Program-made: the position numbers and the translations under genes
In this document: piece after piece, positions 33,675 through 43,442 of the stretch
Position numbering within the stretch: the stretch's first letter is position 1
Layout of the letters: each line of letters starts with the position of its first letter
DNA from: Fidelibacterota bacterium
GTDB taxonomy: Bacteria > Pseudomonadota > Alphaproteobacteria > Rhodospirillales > Rhodospirillaceae
Reading direction: 5' to 3'
Length of the DNA: 64,000 bases
Assembly (NCBI GenBank): GCA_947476275.1
Contig: CANJPQ010000003.1
Location: forward strand, 133,189-197,188
The notes under the pieces: model-generated
Databases searched by the model: none
Told to the model about the DNA's origin: nothing
The model's input: only the letters and a program-made list of their open reading frames with translations

Positions 33675-33920
33675 ATGCGCATGGACATCGAACGCGTATT
33701 TCTGAGGGTGGAAGCCCGCCGGGCACGGCAAATCGCGCACGCCGCCGGGTTGCGATGTCCCCTCGGCTGTTCGGCCGTCCTGGCCAACGACACCCCGATT
33801 CTCGAGAAATGGGACGAACTCCTGCTGGAGCAGTGGCGCGTCCGGCACGGGCTGGCAGATCCCGTATACGAGGCCGACGTGCCGATGTCTGAAGCCGCGG
33901 CCTGCGGTGTCGGCGGTTAG
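33675..33920 (+). CDS. Small hypothetical protein (81 residues)
   Basis: 81 residues, nine bases after the previous ORF. The middle contains LRCPLGCSAVLANDTPILEKWDELLLEQW, with two cysteines in C-x3-C. No family recognised. Third of three small ORFs in a row, just upstream of the Rrf2 regulator. Confidence 0.4.
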   Translation: MRMDIERVFLRVEARRARQIAHAAGLRCPLGCSAVLANDTPILEKWDELLLEQWRVRHGLADPVYEADVPMSEAAACGVGG

Positions 33921-33984
33921 TACCATCTGCCCTTAAGCGTCGCAGTCGCGTATGGTGCTTCCGTGAATTGCTCACGGGACGCAG

Positions 33985-34413
33985 ATGCTGACTCAACGGA
34001 CAAAATATGCCCTGCGCGCGATGCTTCTCTTGGCCGCGCAGCCCAAAGACGGATTGATGCTCGTCGGCGACATCGCCGATACCCGTAAAATTCCCCGGAA
34101 ATTCCTCGAGCAGATCCTGCTCGAACTCAAGAGTCATGGGCTTCTTACGTCTGTGCGCGGCAAGCACGGCGGCTACAAGCTGGCACGCCCGGCCGAGAAG
34201 ATCACTTACGGTGAAATCATCCGCATCACCGATGGCGCGCTGGCGCCGATCGCGTGTGCCAGCCTCGCGTTCTATCGAAAGTGCGACGACTGCGAGGACG
34301 AAAAGTCCTGCGCGATCCGCAAGACGATGCGGGCCGTGCGCGATTCCATGGCCGCGATCCTCGATACCGTGAGTTTGGCAGACGGTGCCGGCCGCGAAAA
34401 ACGGCGCCGCTAG
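33985..34413 (+). CDS. Rrf2-family transcriptional regulator
   Basis: 142 residues. The N-terminal winged helix has the Rrf2 start MLTQRTKYALRAMLLLA, the recognition region KIPRKFLEQILLELKSHGLL and wing SVRGKHGGYKLAR. Four cysteines, C91, C100, C103 and C109, occupy the place where IscR/NsrR relatives bind an Fe-S cluster, although the spacing differs. Its position directly before the sulfate-uptake genes suggests that it senses sulfur or cysteine status, as CymR-type Rrf2 proteins do. A palindrome at 34477-34491 is its most likely binding site. Confidence 0.85.
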   Translation: MLTQRTKYALRAMLLLAAQPKDGLMLVGDIADTRKIPRKFLEQILLELKSHGLLTSVRGKHGGYKLARPAEKITYGEIIRITDGALAPIACASLAFYRKCDDCEDEKSCAIRKTMRAVRDSMAAILDTVSLADGAGREKRRR

Positions 34414-34476
34414 TACGCGTAGAGAATTCGTTCGCAGGCTTCCCCAAACGCGAAAAATATTCCTCTCGGATTAACT

Positions 34477-34491
34477 CTACCGAAAAGGTAG
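34477..34491. promoter_or_regulatory. CTACC-GAAAA-GGTAG palindrome upstream of porin/sulfate genes
   Basis: A perfect 5-base inverted repeat around GAAAA lies 64 bases after the Rrf2 stop and just ahead of a small ORF, the porin gene and the sulfate transporter. It is a plausible operator for the adjacent Rrf2 protein. Confidence 0.45.
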
Positions 34492-34578
34492 GGATAAAGG
34501 ACCGCGCAAAGCGGCCGCAAACCCGCCATCTTCACCTTGTCGCCGAATCGACGACGATCAGGGAAGGAGACTTGGCCC

Positions 34579-34743
34579 GTGCGTGTCCGCATTGCAAAGC
34601 CAGACGACAACACTCTCGCGCACGTCCTTGCGATTTGCGCGTTCACACTGATTGCGTCGATTGTTCTGGGCTTCGGCCGTCCCGCCGATGTCCACGCCAG
34701 CCGTCCCGCCGACCGCGCAGTTCAAGTCGCGGTCGGTTCCTAA
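34579..34743 (+). CDS. Small predicted membrane or exported protein (54 residues)
   Basis: 54 residues from a GTG preceded by AAGGAGA. One hydrophobic segment (HVLAICAFTLIASIVLGF) is followed by a short polar tail. No family recognised. It lies between the Rrf2 gene and the porin, 31 bases before the porin start. It may be a real membrane micropeptide; evidence is the ribosome site and the hydrophobic helix only. Confidence 0.4.
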   Translation: MRVRIAKPDDNTLAHVLAICAFTLIASIVLGFGRPADVHASRPADRAVQVAVGS

Positions 34744-34774
34744 CCGCCATTCCACGATAGTGAGAGTTTCTCAA

Positions 34775-36268
34775 ATGAAGACTTTTTCCGCATTTCTGTT
34801 GGCCGGCGTGGCGACGATTGCCTTGGCCGGGTCCGCGCTCGCCGATCCGCGCGACGATAAGATCAAGGCGCTTGAAGCCAAACTCGACGCGCTTGCCGGC
34901 GAGCTCAAGGAATTGAAGGCCGACAAGGCCACTGAGTCGCAGAAGGTCGAGGCGCAAATCATCGACTTGAAGCGCAATGCCACTGCGCAATACGTCGACG
35001 TGCAGAAGCAGCGTGACGAGGACGTGAAGGTAACGCTGGCCAACGGCCGTCCGACCTTCGCTTCCGCGGACGGTAAGTTCTCCGCCTCCCTGCGTTCGCT
35101 GGTCCAGTACGACACCGCGTATTATTCGCAGGACAACCGTGCACGTTCCGGCACCGACCTTTCCAGCAGCTCGGTATTCCGCCGCGCACGCGTCGGTGTG
35201 GAAGGAAAGGTGTTCGGCGACTGGTCCTACAGCTTTATCTACGATCTCGGCGGCTCGGGCGCGGAAGGCTCGACGGTCAGCAATTTCTATGTCCAGTACG
35301 ACGGCTTCAAAAACGTCAAGTTCCGGACCGGCGCCTATGCAACGCCGGGCGGTATTGAAGATCAGACCAGCGCGGGCGATTTGATCTTCTTGGAACGCGC
35401 TGCAGCGCCAGACTTGGCGCGCAGCATCGCCGGCGCAGACGGCCGCAAGAACTTCCTGAGCGTGTTCTCAAGCGGTGACAACTATTACGCCGCGCTCTCG
35501 TGGAGCGGCGCGAAAGCGGGCGATGCCGCGGTGTTCGATGGGCAACAGGCCGCCGTTGGGTTTGTGGCCTTCCGTCCCTATAGCGACCCGGATTCCAACA
35601 TTGTCGTTTCCGCGAACGGCACATACGTTTTCAAGGTCGCCGACACGGCAGCGAGCCTCGGTGCGACCGGGACGTCGCCAATCAACTACCAAGCCCGTTT
35701 GGAAAGCGTTGTCGACGGCACGCGCCTGATCGGCACCGGCAACATCAATGCCACCAAGGCGAAGATCTGGGGCACGGAAGTCGCCGGGAATTGGAAGAAC
35801 CTTTACGCGCAGGCCGGCTACTTTGGCTTCTCGCTCGATCGTCGCGCCAGCACGTTGCCTAACCCCAATTTCGACGGGTGGTACGTACAGGGCACGTGGA
35901 TCCTGACCGGCGAGACCCGGCGCTATAATACCGCGTCCGCGACCTATGGGTCGCCACGTCCCGACAAGCCGTTCAGCTTGAAAAACGGCGGCATCGGCGC
36001 ATGGGAGCTCGCGGCGCGCTATAGCGTGCTCGACCTCAACTACAATCCCGGGGTATTGGGATCGACCGTCCCGGCGGCCCTGGGCGGTATCCGCGGCGGC
36101 AAGCAGAAGACCGCGACGGCCGGTTTGAACTGGTACCCCAACAACGCCGTGCGCTTCTTGTTCAACTATGAGCGCGCGGATATCCACCGGCTCGCGACCG
36201 TGGCGCCGTTCGGCGAAATCGGTCAGTCGGTCGACGTGCTCACCGCCCGTGCCCAGCTGCAGTTTTAG
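34775..36268 (+). CDS. Phosphate-selective porin O/P-like outer-membrane anion porin
   Basis: 497 residues from the ATG at 34775; the frame is open further upstream but the signal peptide begins here (ATIALAGSALADPRDD). After cleavage comes a short coiled coil (residues about 25-70, KIKALEAKLDALAGELKELKA type heptads), then a barrel with SVFRRARVGVEGKVFGDWSY and LNWYPNNAVRFLFNYERAD, ending ARAQLQF with terminal Phe. That is the OprO/OprP pattern. Placement directly before the sulfate-binding protein implies passage of sulfate through the outer membrane. Confidence 0.85.
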   Translation: MKTFSAFLLAGVATIALAGSALADPRDDKIKALEAKLDALAGELKELKADKATESQKVEAQIIDLKRNATAQYVDVQKQRDEDVKVTLANGRPTFASADGKFSASLRSLVQYDTAYYSQDNRARSGTDLSSSSVFRRARVGVEGKVFGDWSYSFIYDLGGSGAEGSTVSNFYVQYDGFKNVKFRTGAYATPGGIEDQTSAGDLIFLERAAAPDLARSIAGADGRKNFLSVFSSGDNYYAALSWSGAKAGDAAVFDGQQAAVGFVAFRPYSDPDSNIVVSANGTYVFKVADTAASLGATGTSPINYQARLESVVDGTRLIGTGNINATKAKIWGTEVAGNWKNLYAQAGYFGFSLDRRASTLPNPNFDGWYVQGTWILTGETRRYNTASATYGSPRPDKPFSLKNGGIGAWELAARYSVLDLNYNPGVLGSTVPAALGGIRGGKQKTATAGLNWYPNNAVRFLFNYERADIHRLATVAPFGEIGQSVDVLTARAQLQF

Positions 36269-36313
36269 TTTACGTCTCGCGTCATCTCTCTCATCCGCAA
36301 CCCGGAGACTCCG

Positions 36314-37321
36314 ATGAAAACGAAGTCGATTTTGGCAGCCCTGGCGATCGCCGCGATGGCCGCCTTGCCCCAGGCGGCGAGCGCGAAGGACATCTCGTTG
36401 CTCAACGTCTCTTACGATCCGACCCGCGAACTCTATAAGGAGATCAACGTCGCGTTCGCAAAGCAGTGGAAGGACAAGACCGGCGATACGGTCACCATCC
36501 AACAGTCCCATGGCGGCTCGGGCAAGCAGGCCCGTTCGGTGATCGACGGCCTGAAGGCCGACGTCGTCACTCTTGCTTTGGCTTATGACGTGGACTCGCT
36601 CTACGACAACGGCAAGCTGATCCCGCTGGAATGGCAGAAGCGCCTGCCTCAGAACGCAGCGCCCTACACATCGACGATCGTGTTCCTGGTACGCAAGGGC
36701 AACCCGTGGAAGATCAAGGATTGGGACGACCTGGTGAAGCCGGGTATCTCGGTCATCACGCCGAACCCGAAGACCTCCGGCGGCGCGCGCTGGAACTACC
36801 TCGCGGCCTGGGCCTACGCCTTGCACAAAAACAACAACGACGACGCCAAGGCGAAGGACTTCGTGAAGAAGCTCTTCAAGAACGTGCCGGTCCTGGACAC
36901 CGGCGCGCGCGGTTCGACCACGACCTTCGCCCAGCGCGGGCTCGGTGACGTGTTGATCGCCTGGGAGAACGAAGCCTACCTGTCGCTCGCCGAATTCGGC
37001 GCCGACAAGTTCGACGTGATCGTTCCCACCGAGAGCATCCTGGCCGAGCCGACCGTGTCCATCGTCGACAAGGTCGTGGACAGCAAAGGCACGCGTCAGG
37101 TCGCGGAAGCGTACCTGAACTTCCTCTACACGCCTGAGGCGCAGAAGATCATCGCCAAGAACTTCTATCGTCCGCGCGATGCGGCCGCCTCATCCGCTGC
37201 GACGGTGAAGTTGCCTGAGCTGACGCTCTTCACCATCGACGAACAGTTCGGCGGCTGGAGGAAAGCCCAGAAGACCCACTTCGACGACGGCGGCACGTTC
37301 GACGACATCTACAAGCCTTAA
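36314..37321 (+). CDS. sbp: Sulfate ABC transporter substrate-binding protein
   Basis: 335 residues with a Sec signal peptide ending at AASAKD. It shows the sulfate/thiosulfate-binding family signatures: [17 protein letters not shown] at the mature N-terminus, [23 protein letters not shown] and [16 protein letters not shown]. It works in the periplasm and delivers sulfate to CysT/CysW/CysA. A cysP-type name is also possible. A strong hairpin follows, which may keep its expression above that of the permease genes. Confidence 0.93.
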   Translation: MKTKSILAALAIAAMAALPQAASAKDISLLNVSYDPTRELYKEINVAFAKQWKDKTGDTVTIQQSHGGSGKQARSVIDGLKADVVTLALAYDVDSLYDNGKLIPLEWQKRLPQNAAPYTSTIVFLVRKGNPWKIKDWDDLVKPGISVITPNPKTSGGARWNYLAAWAYALHKNNNDDAKAKDFVKKLFKNVPVLDTGARGSTTTFAQRGLGDVLIAWENEAYLSLAEFGADKFDVIVPTESILAEPTVSIVDKVVDSKGTRQVAEAYLNFLYTPEAQKIIAKNFYRPRDAAASSAATVKLPELTLFTIDEQFGGWRKAQKTHFDDGGTFDDIYKP

Positions 37322-37343
37322 GGGACCAACCTAAGGCTGGTAT

Positions 37344-37373
37344 GGGGGCCGGAAGCCGTTCATTCCGGCCCCC
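37344..37373 (+). terminator. Hairpin between sbp and cysT
   Basis: A perfect 11-bp GC-rich stem with an eight-base loop, 22 bases after the sbp stop. There is no T-run. Intergenic hairpins in this place usually attenuate read-through or stabilise the binding-protein mRNA. Confidence 0.6.
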
Positions 37374-37629
37374 GTGCTGTCGATCCCTTCTCCTGACCCA
37401 GGTTTGGGGAGAAGAAAAATCTCTCTAGGCGGCGGCGTCTGGAATAACGTTGATCGGTAAATTGCTCGGAACGCTCCCGGCTGGGAGTGAAAGAGTGATG
37501 ATGACACCCAAAGGCATGCAAATCCGCCGTCTCGACATCGACGCCGAAGAGCCCCATACCTTGGGTCCTGGCCGAGCACGGACGTCCCGTCCGGCCCTAA
37601 CAGTCGTACCCAGCCAGGTCGTGTCGGAA

Positions 37630-38508
37630 ATGTCTCCCGAGTCTGACAAGCCGACAGGCCACGCGAAGCCGCGTCGCAGCACGTGGCGCACGCCCAGCGC
37701 GCTGCCGGGCTTTGGCCCGACCATGGGCTTCACGCTCTTGTATCTGGGTATTCTGGTCCTGCTGCCTTTGGCGGCCTTGATCATCAAAGCCAGCGGCGGC
37801 ACGTGGGCGCAGTTCTGGGCAACCGCAACCGCGCCGCGCGCGCTGGCGGCCTACCAACTGAGTTTCGGCGCCGCCCTGATTGCGGCGGTCGTCAATCTCG
37901 TATTCGGCGTGCTCGTCGCCTGGGTGCTGGTGCGCTACGAATTTCCTTTCAAGCGCCTGGTTGACGGCTTGGTCGATTTGCCGTTTGCCCTGCCGACGGC
38001 GGTGGCCGGCATCGCGCTGGCGACTCTCTACAGCCCGAAGGGCTGGATCGGGCAGTTTCTCGATCAGTTTGGCATCAAGGCCGCGTATACAGAGACGGGC
38101 GTCACCCTGGCGCTCATCTTCATCGGCTTGCCGTTCGTGGTGCGCACCGTGCAGCCGGTGCTGCAGGATATCGATCCGGAATTGGAAGAGGCCGCCGCGA
38201 GCCTCGGCGCCAAGCCGTGGCAGACCTTCGTGCGCGTCATCGGTCCGGCGATCATGCCGGCTGCTCTCACCGGTTTCGCCTTGGCCTTTGCCCGCGCCGT
38301 GGGCGAGTACGGGTCGGTGATCTTCATTGCCGGCAATATCCCGATGAAGTCGGAGATCGCGCCGCTGCTGATCATCATCAAGCTCGAGCAATACGATTAC
38401 CGCGGCGCCGCCGTGATCGGCGTGGTGATGCTCGCGGCATCCTTCCTGCTGCTGCTCGGGATCAATCTGATTCAGCGCTGGGCGCGGACCCGGCAAGGGG
38501 AGATTTGA
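37630..38508 (+). CDS. cysT: Sulfate ABC transporter permease CysT
   Basis: 292 residues from the ATG at 37630, matching the usual family length. The frame is open back to 37450 with another ATG at 37498 (GGGAG ten bases upstream), but that stretch lacks coding-type third positions. Six hydrophobic segments and the EAA cytoplasmic loop ([15 protein letters not shown]) are present, along with [14 protein letters not shown] and [14 protein letters not shown], both typical of CysT/CysU. Inner-membrane subunit that pairs with CysW. The start is the uncertain point. Confidence 0.88.
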   Translation: MSPESDKPTGHAKPRRSTWRTPSALPGFGPTMGFTLLYLGILVLLPLAALIIKASGGTWAQFWATATAPRALAAYQLSFGAALIAAVVNLVFGVLVAWVLVRYEFPFKRLVDGLVDLPFALPTAVAGIALATLYSPKGWIGQFLDQFGIKAAYTETGVTLALIFIGLPFVVRTVQPVLQDIDPELEEAAASLGAKPWQTFVRVIGPAIMPAALTGFALAFARAVGEYGSVIFIAGNIPMKSEIAPLLIIIKLEQYDYRGAAVIGVVMLAASFLLLLGINLIQRWARTRQGEI

Positions 38509-38510
38509 CC

Positions 38511-39377
38511 ATGTCCGCTCCCCGCCGCCGCAACAGCATTGGTGCTGGTCCCGGCATGCGCGCCGCGCTCATTGGCGTGTCGCTCCTATTCATGGCGGTC
38601 TTCCTTGTGCTGCCGCTGCTGAGCGTATTCACCGAAGCCTTGCGCGGCGGCTTTGGAAAATACTTCGCGGCAATCCTTGATGCGGATGCTATCGCAGCGC
38701 TGAGGTTGACGTTGCTGGTCGCGCTCATCGCCGTGCCGCTCAACATGGTCTTCGGCGTTGCCGCCTCCTGGGCCATCGCCAAGTTCGACTTCTGGGGAAA
38801 GAGTCTGTTGATCACGTTGATCGATCTGCCGTTCTCGGTTTCACCGGTGATCTCTGGCTTGATCTACGTGCTGCTGTTCGGCGCGCAAGGCTTGCTCGGG
38901 CCGTGGCTGCAAGCCCACGACATCCAGGTGATCTTCGCCGTTCCGGGCATCGTACTGGCGACCGTGTTCGTGACCTTCCCGTTTGTGGCGCGCGAACTGA
39001 TTCCGCTGATGCAGGAGCAGGGGACGGAAGCCGAAGAAGCCGCCCGTTCGCTCGGCGCCAACGGCTGGCAGATGTTTACCCGCGTTACCCTGCCCAACAT
39101 CAAGTGGGGCCTGCTGTACGGCGTGTTGCTATGCAATGCCCGCGCGATGGGAGAGTTCGGGGCGGTGTCGGTGGTCTCGGGTCACATCCGCGGCCTTACC
39201 ACGACGATGCCGCTGCATGTCGAGATCCTCTACAACGAATACAACTTCATTGCGGCGTTTGCGGTCGCGTCGCTGCTCGCCTTCCTCGCGCTCGTCACCC
39301 TGGTCGTGAAAAGCGCGTTGGAGTGGGGCGATCGGCAGAACCCCGACGAAGTGCGCGTCGCAGGAGCGACTCTATGA
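38511..39377 (+). CDS. cysW: Sulfate ABC transporter permease CysW
   Basis: 288 residues from the ATG two bases after the cysT stop, with AGGGGAG upstream. Six hydrophobic segments, [15 protein letters not shown] and the EAA loop [15 protein letters not shown] are visible, followed by [15 protein letters not shown]. The C-terminal [12 protein letters not shown] is characteristic of CysW. It forms the translocation pore with CysT. Its stop overlaps the cysA start by four bases. Confidence 0.92.
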   Translation: MSAPRRRNSIGAGPGMRAALIGVSLLFMAVFLVLPLLSVFTEALRGGFGKYFAAILDADAIAALRLTLLVALIAVPLNMVFGVAASWAIAKFDFWGKSLLITLIDLPFSVSPVISGLIYVLLFGAQGLLGPWLQAHDIQVIFAVPGIVLATVFVTFPFVARELIPLMQEQGTEAEEAARSLGANGWQMFTRVTLPNIKWGLLYGVLLCNARAMGEFGAVSVVSGHIRGLTTTMPLHVEILYNEYNFIAAFAVASLLAFLALVTLVVKSALEWGDRQNPDEVRVAGATL

Positions 39378-40432
39378 CCATCGAAATTCGCAATATCGAA
39401 AAGCGGTTCGGCAAGTTCGCTGCCGTCAACGATGTCTCCCTGAAGGTCGAGCGCGGAGAGCTGGTCGCGCTGCTGGGTCCGTCCGGCTCGGGCAAGACGA
39501 CACTGTTGCGCGTGATTGCCGGCCTTGAGTTCCCGGATGCGGGCCAAGTGCTGTTCGACGGCGAGGACGCCGGTGACCGCGATGTGGCACGCCGCCGCGT
39601 GGGCTTCGTGTTCCAGCATTACGCGTTGTTCCGGCACATGACTGTGTTCGAGAACGTCGCCTTCGGTCTGCGCGTCATGAGCCGCGCGAAGCGGCCGCCA
39701 GAGAACGTGATCGCGGAAAAGGTCACGTCACTCTTGCGCCTCGTGCAGCTTGAGCCGATGGCCGCTCGCTATCCGTCCCAGCTGTCCGGCGGGCAGCGCC
39801 AGCGCATCGCGCTTGCGCGTGCACTGGCCATCGAGCCGCGGGTGCTGCTGCTGGACGAACCGTTCGGCGCGCTGGATGCCAAGGTGCGCAAGGAGCTGCG
39901 CCGCTGGCTGCGCGGCCTGCACGATGAAATGGGGTTCACCAGCCTGTTCGTCACGCACGACCAAGAAGAAGCGCTGGAACTCGCAGACCGCGTGGTCGTG
40001 ATGAACCAGGGCAAGATCGAACAGATCGGCACGCCGCAGGAAGTTTACGACACGCCGGCGACACCGTTCGTCTACGAGTTCCTCGGCAACGTGAACCGGG
40101 TGGCCTGCACCATCGTCAATGGCCGGGTGAACCTTTGGGGCAGCGACTTCGCCGTCGAGGTCGCCGAGAGCGGTCAACGGGAAGGCTTTGCTTACCTGCG
40201 TCCCCATGACATCGAGCTTGGTGGGGAGGGCGCGCGCGCCCACGCTCAGGTGCGCCACGTTTCATCCACCGGCCCGATCGCCCGTGTGGAATTGGCGTTC
40301 GATGGCCTGGCGACCCCGATCGAGGCCGAACTGTCTCGTCAGCGTCTGGAGCAATTGGCGCTGCGGCCGGGCCAGCAGGTTCCCGTCCTGGCCCGAAGTG
40401 CGCGGATTTTTGCCGCAGGGGCAGGCGTTTAA
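39374..40432 (+). CDS. cysA: Sulfate ABC transporter ATP-binding protein CysA
   Basis: 352 residues. Walker A GPSGSGKT (35-42), Q-loop in VFQHYALF, signature LSGGQRQR, Walker [12 protein letters not shown] and switch His in FVTHDQEEA are all intact. The C-terminal 110 residues form the TOBE-like regulatory domain ([23 protein letters not shown]) of CysA proteins. It powers the CysTW permease at the inner face of the membrane. Confidence 0.94.
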   Translation: MTIEIRNIEKRFGKFAAVNDVSLKVERGELVALLGPSGSGKTTLLRVIAGLEFPDAGQVLFDGEDAGDRDVARRRVGFVFQHYALFRHMTVFENVAFGLRVMSRAKRPPENVIAEKVTSLLRLVQLEPMAARYPSQLSGGQRQRIALARALAIEPRVLLLDEPFGALDAKVRKELRRWLRGLHDEMGFTSLFVTHDQEEALELADRVVVMNQGKIEQIGTPQEVYDTPATPFVYEFLGNVNRVACTIVNGRVNLWGSDFAVEVAESGQREGFAYLRPHDIELGGEGARAHAQVRHVSSTGPIARVELAFDGLATPIEAELSRQRLEQLALRPGQQVPVLARSARIFAAGAGV

Positions 40433-40444
40433 GCCTTCCGAGGT

Positions 40445-40463
40445 GAGAGAATAAAGTTCTCTC
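40445..40463 (+). promoter_or_regulatory. Inverted repeat in the leader of the siroheme/sulfite-reductase operon
   Basis: GAGAGAA-TAAAG-TTCTCTC is a perfect 7-base inverted repeat, 12 bases after the cysA stop and 133 bases ahead of the SUMT start. It could be an operator, a weak terminator or an attenuator. No known riboswitch core could be matched in the 163-base gap. Confidence 0.35.
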
Positions 40464-40595
40464 CGGGAGCTGTTATTCGCCAAGAAAGTCTCCGGAACGG
40501 GGAGATTTACCCCGCCTGCCGCCCCGCAGATTAGAAGTCCGGGGGAGGCGCACCTATACCTCCCGCCAGTGCAAATGCCCTCCCGGGACCGAGCC

Positions 40596-41429
40596 ATGGC
40601 CAACGTCGTTCCGCTTTTCGATTCAAAGACTCCCGCTGCCCAGGCGACGGGGAAGGTCATTCTTGTCGGCGCCGGGCCGGGCGATCCGGGCCTGCTGACC
40701 CGCAAGGCGTTCGCTGCGCTCACCACAGCCGACATCCTGTTTTACGACGATCTTGTTTCCGCAGAGATCCTGGCTGAAGTACCGCCGTCCGTGCGCCGCG
40801 TGTACGTCGGCAAGCCGAACGGTGCGGCCAAGATTACCCAGGAAGAAATTATTTCTCTCTTGGCCGATGCGGCGCGCACATACGCGCACGTCGTGCGCTT
40901 GAAGGGCGGCGATCCGCTGATCTTCGGGCGCGGCGGCGAAGAGATCGAGGGGCTGCGCCTCGAAGGAATCTCCGTGGACGTCATTCCCGGCATCACGGCG
41001 GCCCAGGGTGCGGCCAGCACCACGCACATTCCGCTCACGCACCGCGATCACTCCGCGCAGATTGCCTACGTCACGGCCGTGCGCCGCGACGGCGCGCTCG
41101 CGGATTTCCGCAATCTGGCGGGCGAGGGGAAGACGCTCGTGGTTTATATGGGGCTCGGCAAGGCGGCAGAGATCTCCGCGGCGCTGAAGGACGATGGCAT
41201 TCCAGGCGATTTCCCAGTCGCGATCGTCGAGAACGCGACCCGTCCAGGCGAGCGCCGCTTCGTCACAACGGTCGACCAGATGGCCGCACTCGTCGCCGCC
41301 AAAGTTGTCCGGAGCCCCGCGCTCTTGCTGATCGGCAAGGTGGCGACCGCGGCGTCCGCCCGCGTCCATACCGAAGACACTGCCGTGACACACGGCGAAT
41401 TCAACTGGGTACATTTTGCTCATGGCTGA
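40596..41429 (+). CDS. cobA: Uroporphyrinogen-III C-methyltransferase (SUMT)
   Basis: 277 residues from the ATG at 40596; GTG 40569 and ATG 40575 in the same frame are alternatives. Tetrapyrrole-methylase motifs: VGAGPGDPGLLTRKA, the GKPNGA loop, VVRLKGGDPLIFGRGGEE and PGITAAQGAASTTHIPLTHR. It transfers two methyl groups from SAM to uroporphyrinogen III, giving precorrin-2, the branch point to siroheme. The HemD product encoded further along the same operon is its substrate. A single-domain SUMT, not fused to the CysG dehydrogenase. Confidence 0.92.
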   Translation: MANVVPLFDSKTPAAQATGKVILVGAGPGDPGLLTRKAFAALTTADILFYDDLVSAEILAEVPPSVRRVYVGKPNGAAKITQEEIISLLADAARTYAHVVRLKGGDPLIFGRGGEEIEGLRLEGISVDVIPGITAAQGAASTTHIPLTHRDHSAQIAYVTAVRRDGALADFRNLAGEGKTLVVYMGLGKAAEISAALKDDGIPGDFPVAIVENATRPGERRFVTTVDQMAALVAAKVVRSPALLLIGKVATAASARVHTEDTAVTHGEFNWVHFAHG

Positions 41430-41781
41430 CGAGAACACACAGGTCATCGAGCCGTCCGAGATCAGCGCGCATCGCCGGTCCAACAAGGCGGCCGGCGGCA
41501 AGATCGCGACCGGAAACCGCTTGCGGGACGGCGTGGTGATCTACCTCGCCGCAAACGGCGAATGGACGACCGACGTCGATCAGGCGCGGCGGGAAACCAC
41601 CGCCGACGGCGAGGCCGCGCTGAAGGGCGCGCTCGACGCCGCCTTCAAGGCGAACTACCTGATCGACGCGGCGGTGATCGATACCGTGCCATCCGACACC
41701 AAGCCCGCGCGCTTGCGCGAGCAGATCCGAGCTGTGGGCCCGACCGTGCGCCCCGACCTCGCGCGCCGCGCTAACTGGTAA
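41422..41781 (+). CDS. DUF2849 domain protein
   Basis: 119 residues; the ATG lies inside the last codons of the SUMT gene (8-base overlap). After a variable start comes KIATGNRLRDGVVIYLAANGEWTTDVDQA and DYRAR-less C-terminal KPARLREQIRAVGPTVRPDLAR. DUF2849 proteins occur almost only between SUMT and cysI genes in alphaproteobacteria, and a role in sulfite reduction is presumed but not known. No cysteines, so it is not itself an obvious redox protein. Confidence 0.85.
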   Translation: MADENTQVIEPSEISAHRRSNKAAGGKIATGNRLRDGVVIYLAANGEWTTDVDQARRETTADGEAALKGALDAAFKANYLIDAAVIDTVPSDTKPARLREQIRAVGPTVRPDLARRANW

Positions 41782-41786
41782 GAGCC

Positions 41787-43442
41787 ATGTATATCTACGA
41801 CAAATTCGACCAGACCATCGTCCGCGAGCGCGTCGCGGAATTCCGCGGCCAGGTGCAGCGCCGCCTTGCCGGGGAACTGAGCGAAGACCAGTTCCGTCCG
41901 CTGCGGCTGATGAATGGGCTGTACCTGCAGCTCCATGCCTACATGCTGCGCGTTGCAATCCCCTACGGCACGATGTCCTCGGCGCAGCTGAAGAAACTCG
42001 CCTACATCGCGCAGACGTACGATCGTGGGTATGGGCATTTCACAACTCGCCAGAACATCCAATACAACTGGATCAAGCTCGAGCAGGTGCCGGACCTTCT
42101 AAACGATCTGGCGGAGGTGCAGTTGCACGGAATCCAGACCTCGGGCAACTGCATCCGCAACGTCACCGCCGATCAGTTCTCCGGCGTCGCGGGCGATGAG
42201 ATCGAAGACCCGCGCATCGTGTCGGAAGCCGTGCGCCAGTGGTCGACGTTCCATCCCGAATTCTCGTTCCTGCCGCGCAAGTTCAAGATCGCGGTCAATG
42301 GTGCGGCGCGCGACCGCGCGGCCATCCAGTTCCACGACATCGGCATCCAGGTGGTGCGCGGACCCGAAGGCGACGTCGGCTATGCGATCTACGCCGGCGG
42401 CGGCATGGGCCGTACGCCCGTCGTGGCGCCGCTGATCCGCGCGTTCCTGCCGAAGGCGGAGCTGCTGTCGTATCTGGAGGCGATCCTGCGGGTCTATAAC
42501 CGCCACGGCCGCCGCGACAACATCTACAAGGCGCGCATCAAGATCCTCGTGCGTGAGATCGGCGCGGAAGAGTTCACCCGTCAGGTCGAAGCCGAGTGGG
42601 CGCTGCTGCGCAATGAAGGCGTGAACTTGCCGGAGGCGGAGATGAGCCGTATCCAGAAGTTCTTCGCGCCCCCGCCGTACGAAAAGATCGCTGCTCCGGT
42701 CGTGGCGTTCGAGCAGGCCCGCGCCTCCAACCCCGCGTTCGCCCGTTGGGTCGAGACCAACGTGCATACCCACAAGGTGCCGGGCTATGGCGTGGTGACC
42801 ATCTCCCTCAAGCCGGTCGGCGGCATCCCTGGCGATGCCACCGCCGAACAGATGTCCCAGATCGCGGACCTGGCGGAAAAGTATTCGTTCGCCGAAGTGC
42901 GCGTGACGCACGTGCAGAATCTGGTGCTGCCGAACGTCAAGCAGGCCGATCTGTTCGCCGTCTGGCAGCAGCTCGGCAAGATCGGGTTCGCCGATGCCAA
43001 CCTCGGCCTGATCGGCGATATCATTGCCTGCCCGGGCCTCGACTATTGCGCGCTTGCGAACGCGCGTTCGATCCCGGTCGCGCAGCAGATCAGCGAGCGG
43101 TTCCGGACTCCGGAGCGCATGAAGGAAATCGGCCCGCTGCAGATCAAGATCTCCGGTTGCATCAATGCTTGCGGCCATCACCACGCGGGCCATATCGGCA
43201 TCCTGGGTGTCGAGCGCGCGGGCGAAGAGCTTTATCAGATCACCCTCGGCGGCGCGGGCGACGAGACCGCCTCCATCGGCGAGTTGCTCGGTCCGGGCTT
43301 CAAGGGCGATCAGGTTGTCGATGCGGTTGAGAAGATCGTGAACACCTACATTGAATTGCGTCAGCCCGGCGAAGAGTTCCTCGCGGCCTATCGCCGCGTC
43401 GGAAAAGCGCCCTTCAAGGAGCGCCTCTATGCCAGTGCTTAG
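41787..43442 (+). CDS. cysI: Siroheme-dependent sulfite (nitrite/sulfite) reductase hemoprotein
   Basis: 551 residues. The coupled siroheme-[4Fe-4S] site is formed by CPGLDYC (C-x5-C) and CINAC (C-x3-C) in the last third, with GHHHAGHIGI after it. TRQNIQYNWIKLEQ near residue 90 is the substrate-side motif. The protein reduces sulfite to sulfide with six electrons in the cytoplasm; no flavoprotein CysJ is nearby, so ferredoxin or another donor is likely. Nitrite reductase activity cannot be excluded, but the cysH neighbour points to sulfite. Confidence 0.92.
   Translation: MYIYDKFDQTIVRERVAEFRGQVQRRLAGELSEDQFRPLRLMNGLYLQLHAYMLRVAIPYGTMSSAQLKKLAYIAQTYDRGYGHFTTRQNIQYNWIKLEQVPDLLNDLAEVQLHGIQTSGNCIRNVTADQFSGVAGDEIEDPRIVSEAVRQWSTFHPEFSFLPRKFKIAVNGAARDRAAIQFHDIGIQVVRGPEGDVGYAIYAGGGMGRTPVVAPLIRAFLPKAELLSYLEAILRVYNRHGRRDNIYKARIKILVREIGAEEFTRQVEAEWALLRNEGVNLPEAEMSRIQKFFAPPPYEKIAAPVVAFEQARASNPAFARWVETNVHTHKVPGYGVVTISLKPVGGIPGDATAEQMSQIADLAEKYSFAEVRVTHVQNLVLPNVKQADLFAVWQQLGKIGFADANLGLIGDIIACPGLDYCALANARSIPVAQQISERFRTPERMKEIGPLQIKISGCINACGHHHAGHIGILGVERAGEELYQITLGGAGDETASIGELLGPGFKGDQVVDAVEKIVNTYIELRQPGEEFLAAYRRVGKAPFKERLYASA

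Noticed and set aside
40433-40595. Possible riboswitch (cobalamin or SAM type) ahead of SUMT
   Set aside because: No conserved core such as a B12 box or SAM-II pseudoknot could be recognised; only a simple inverted repeat is present.
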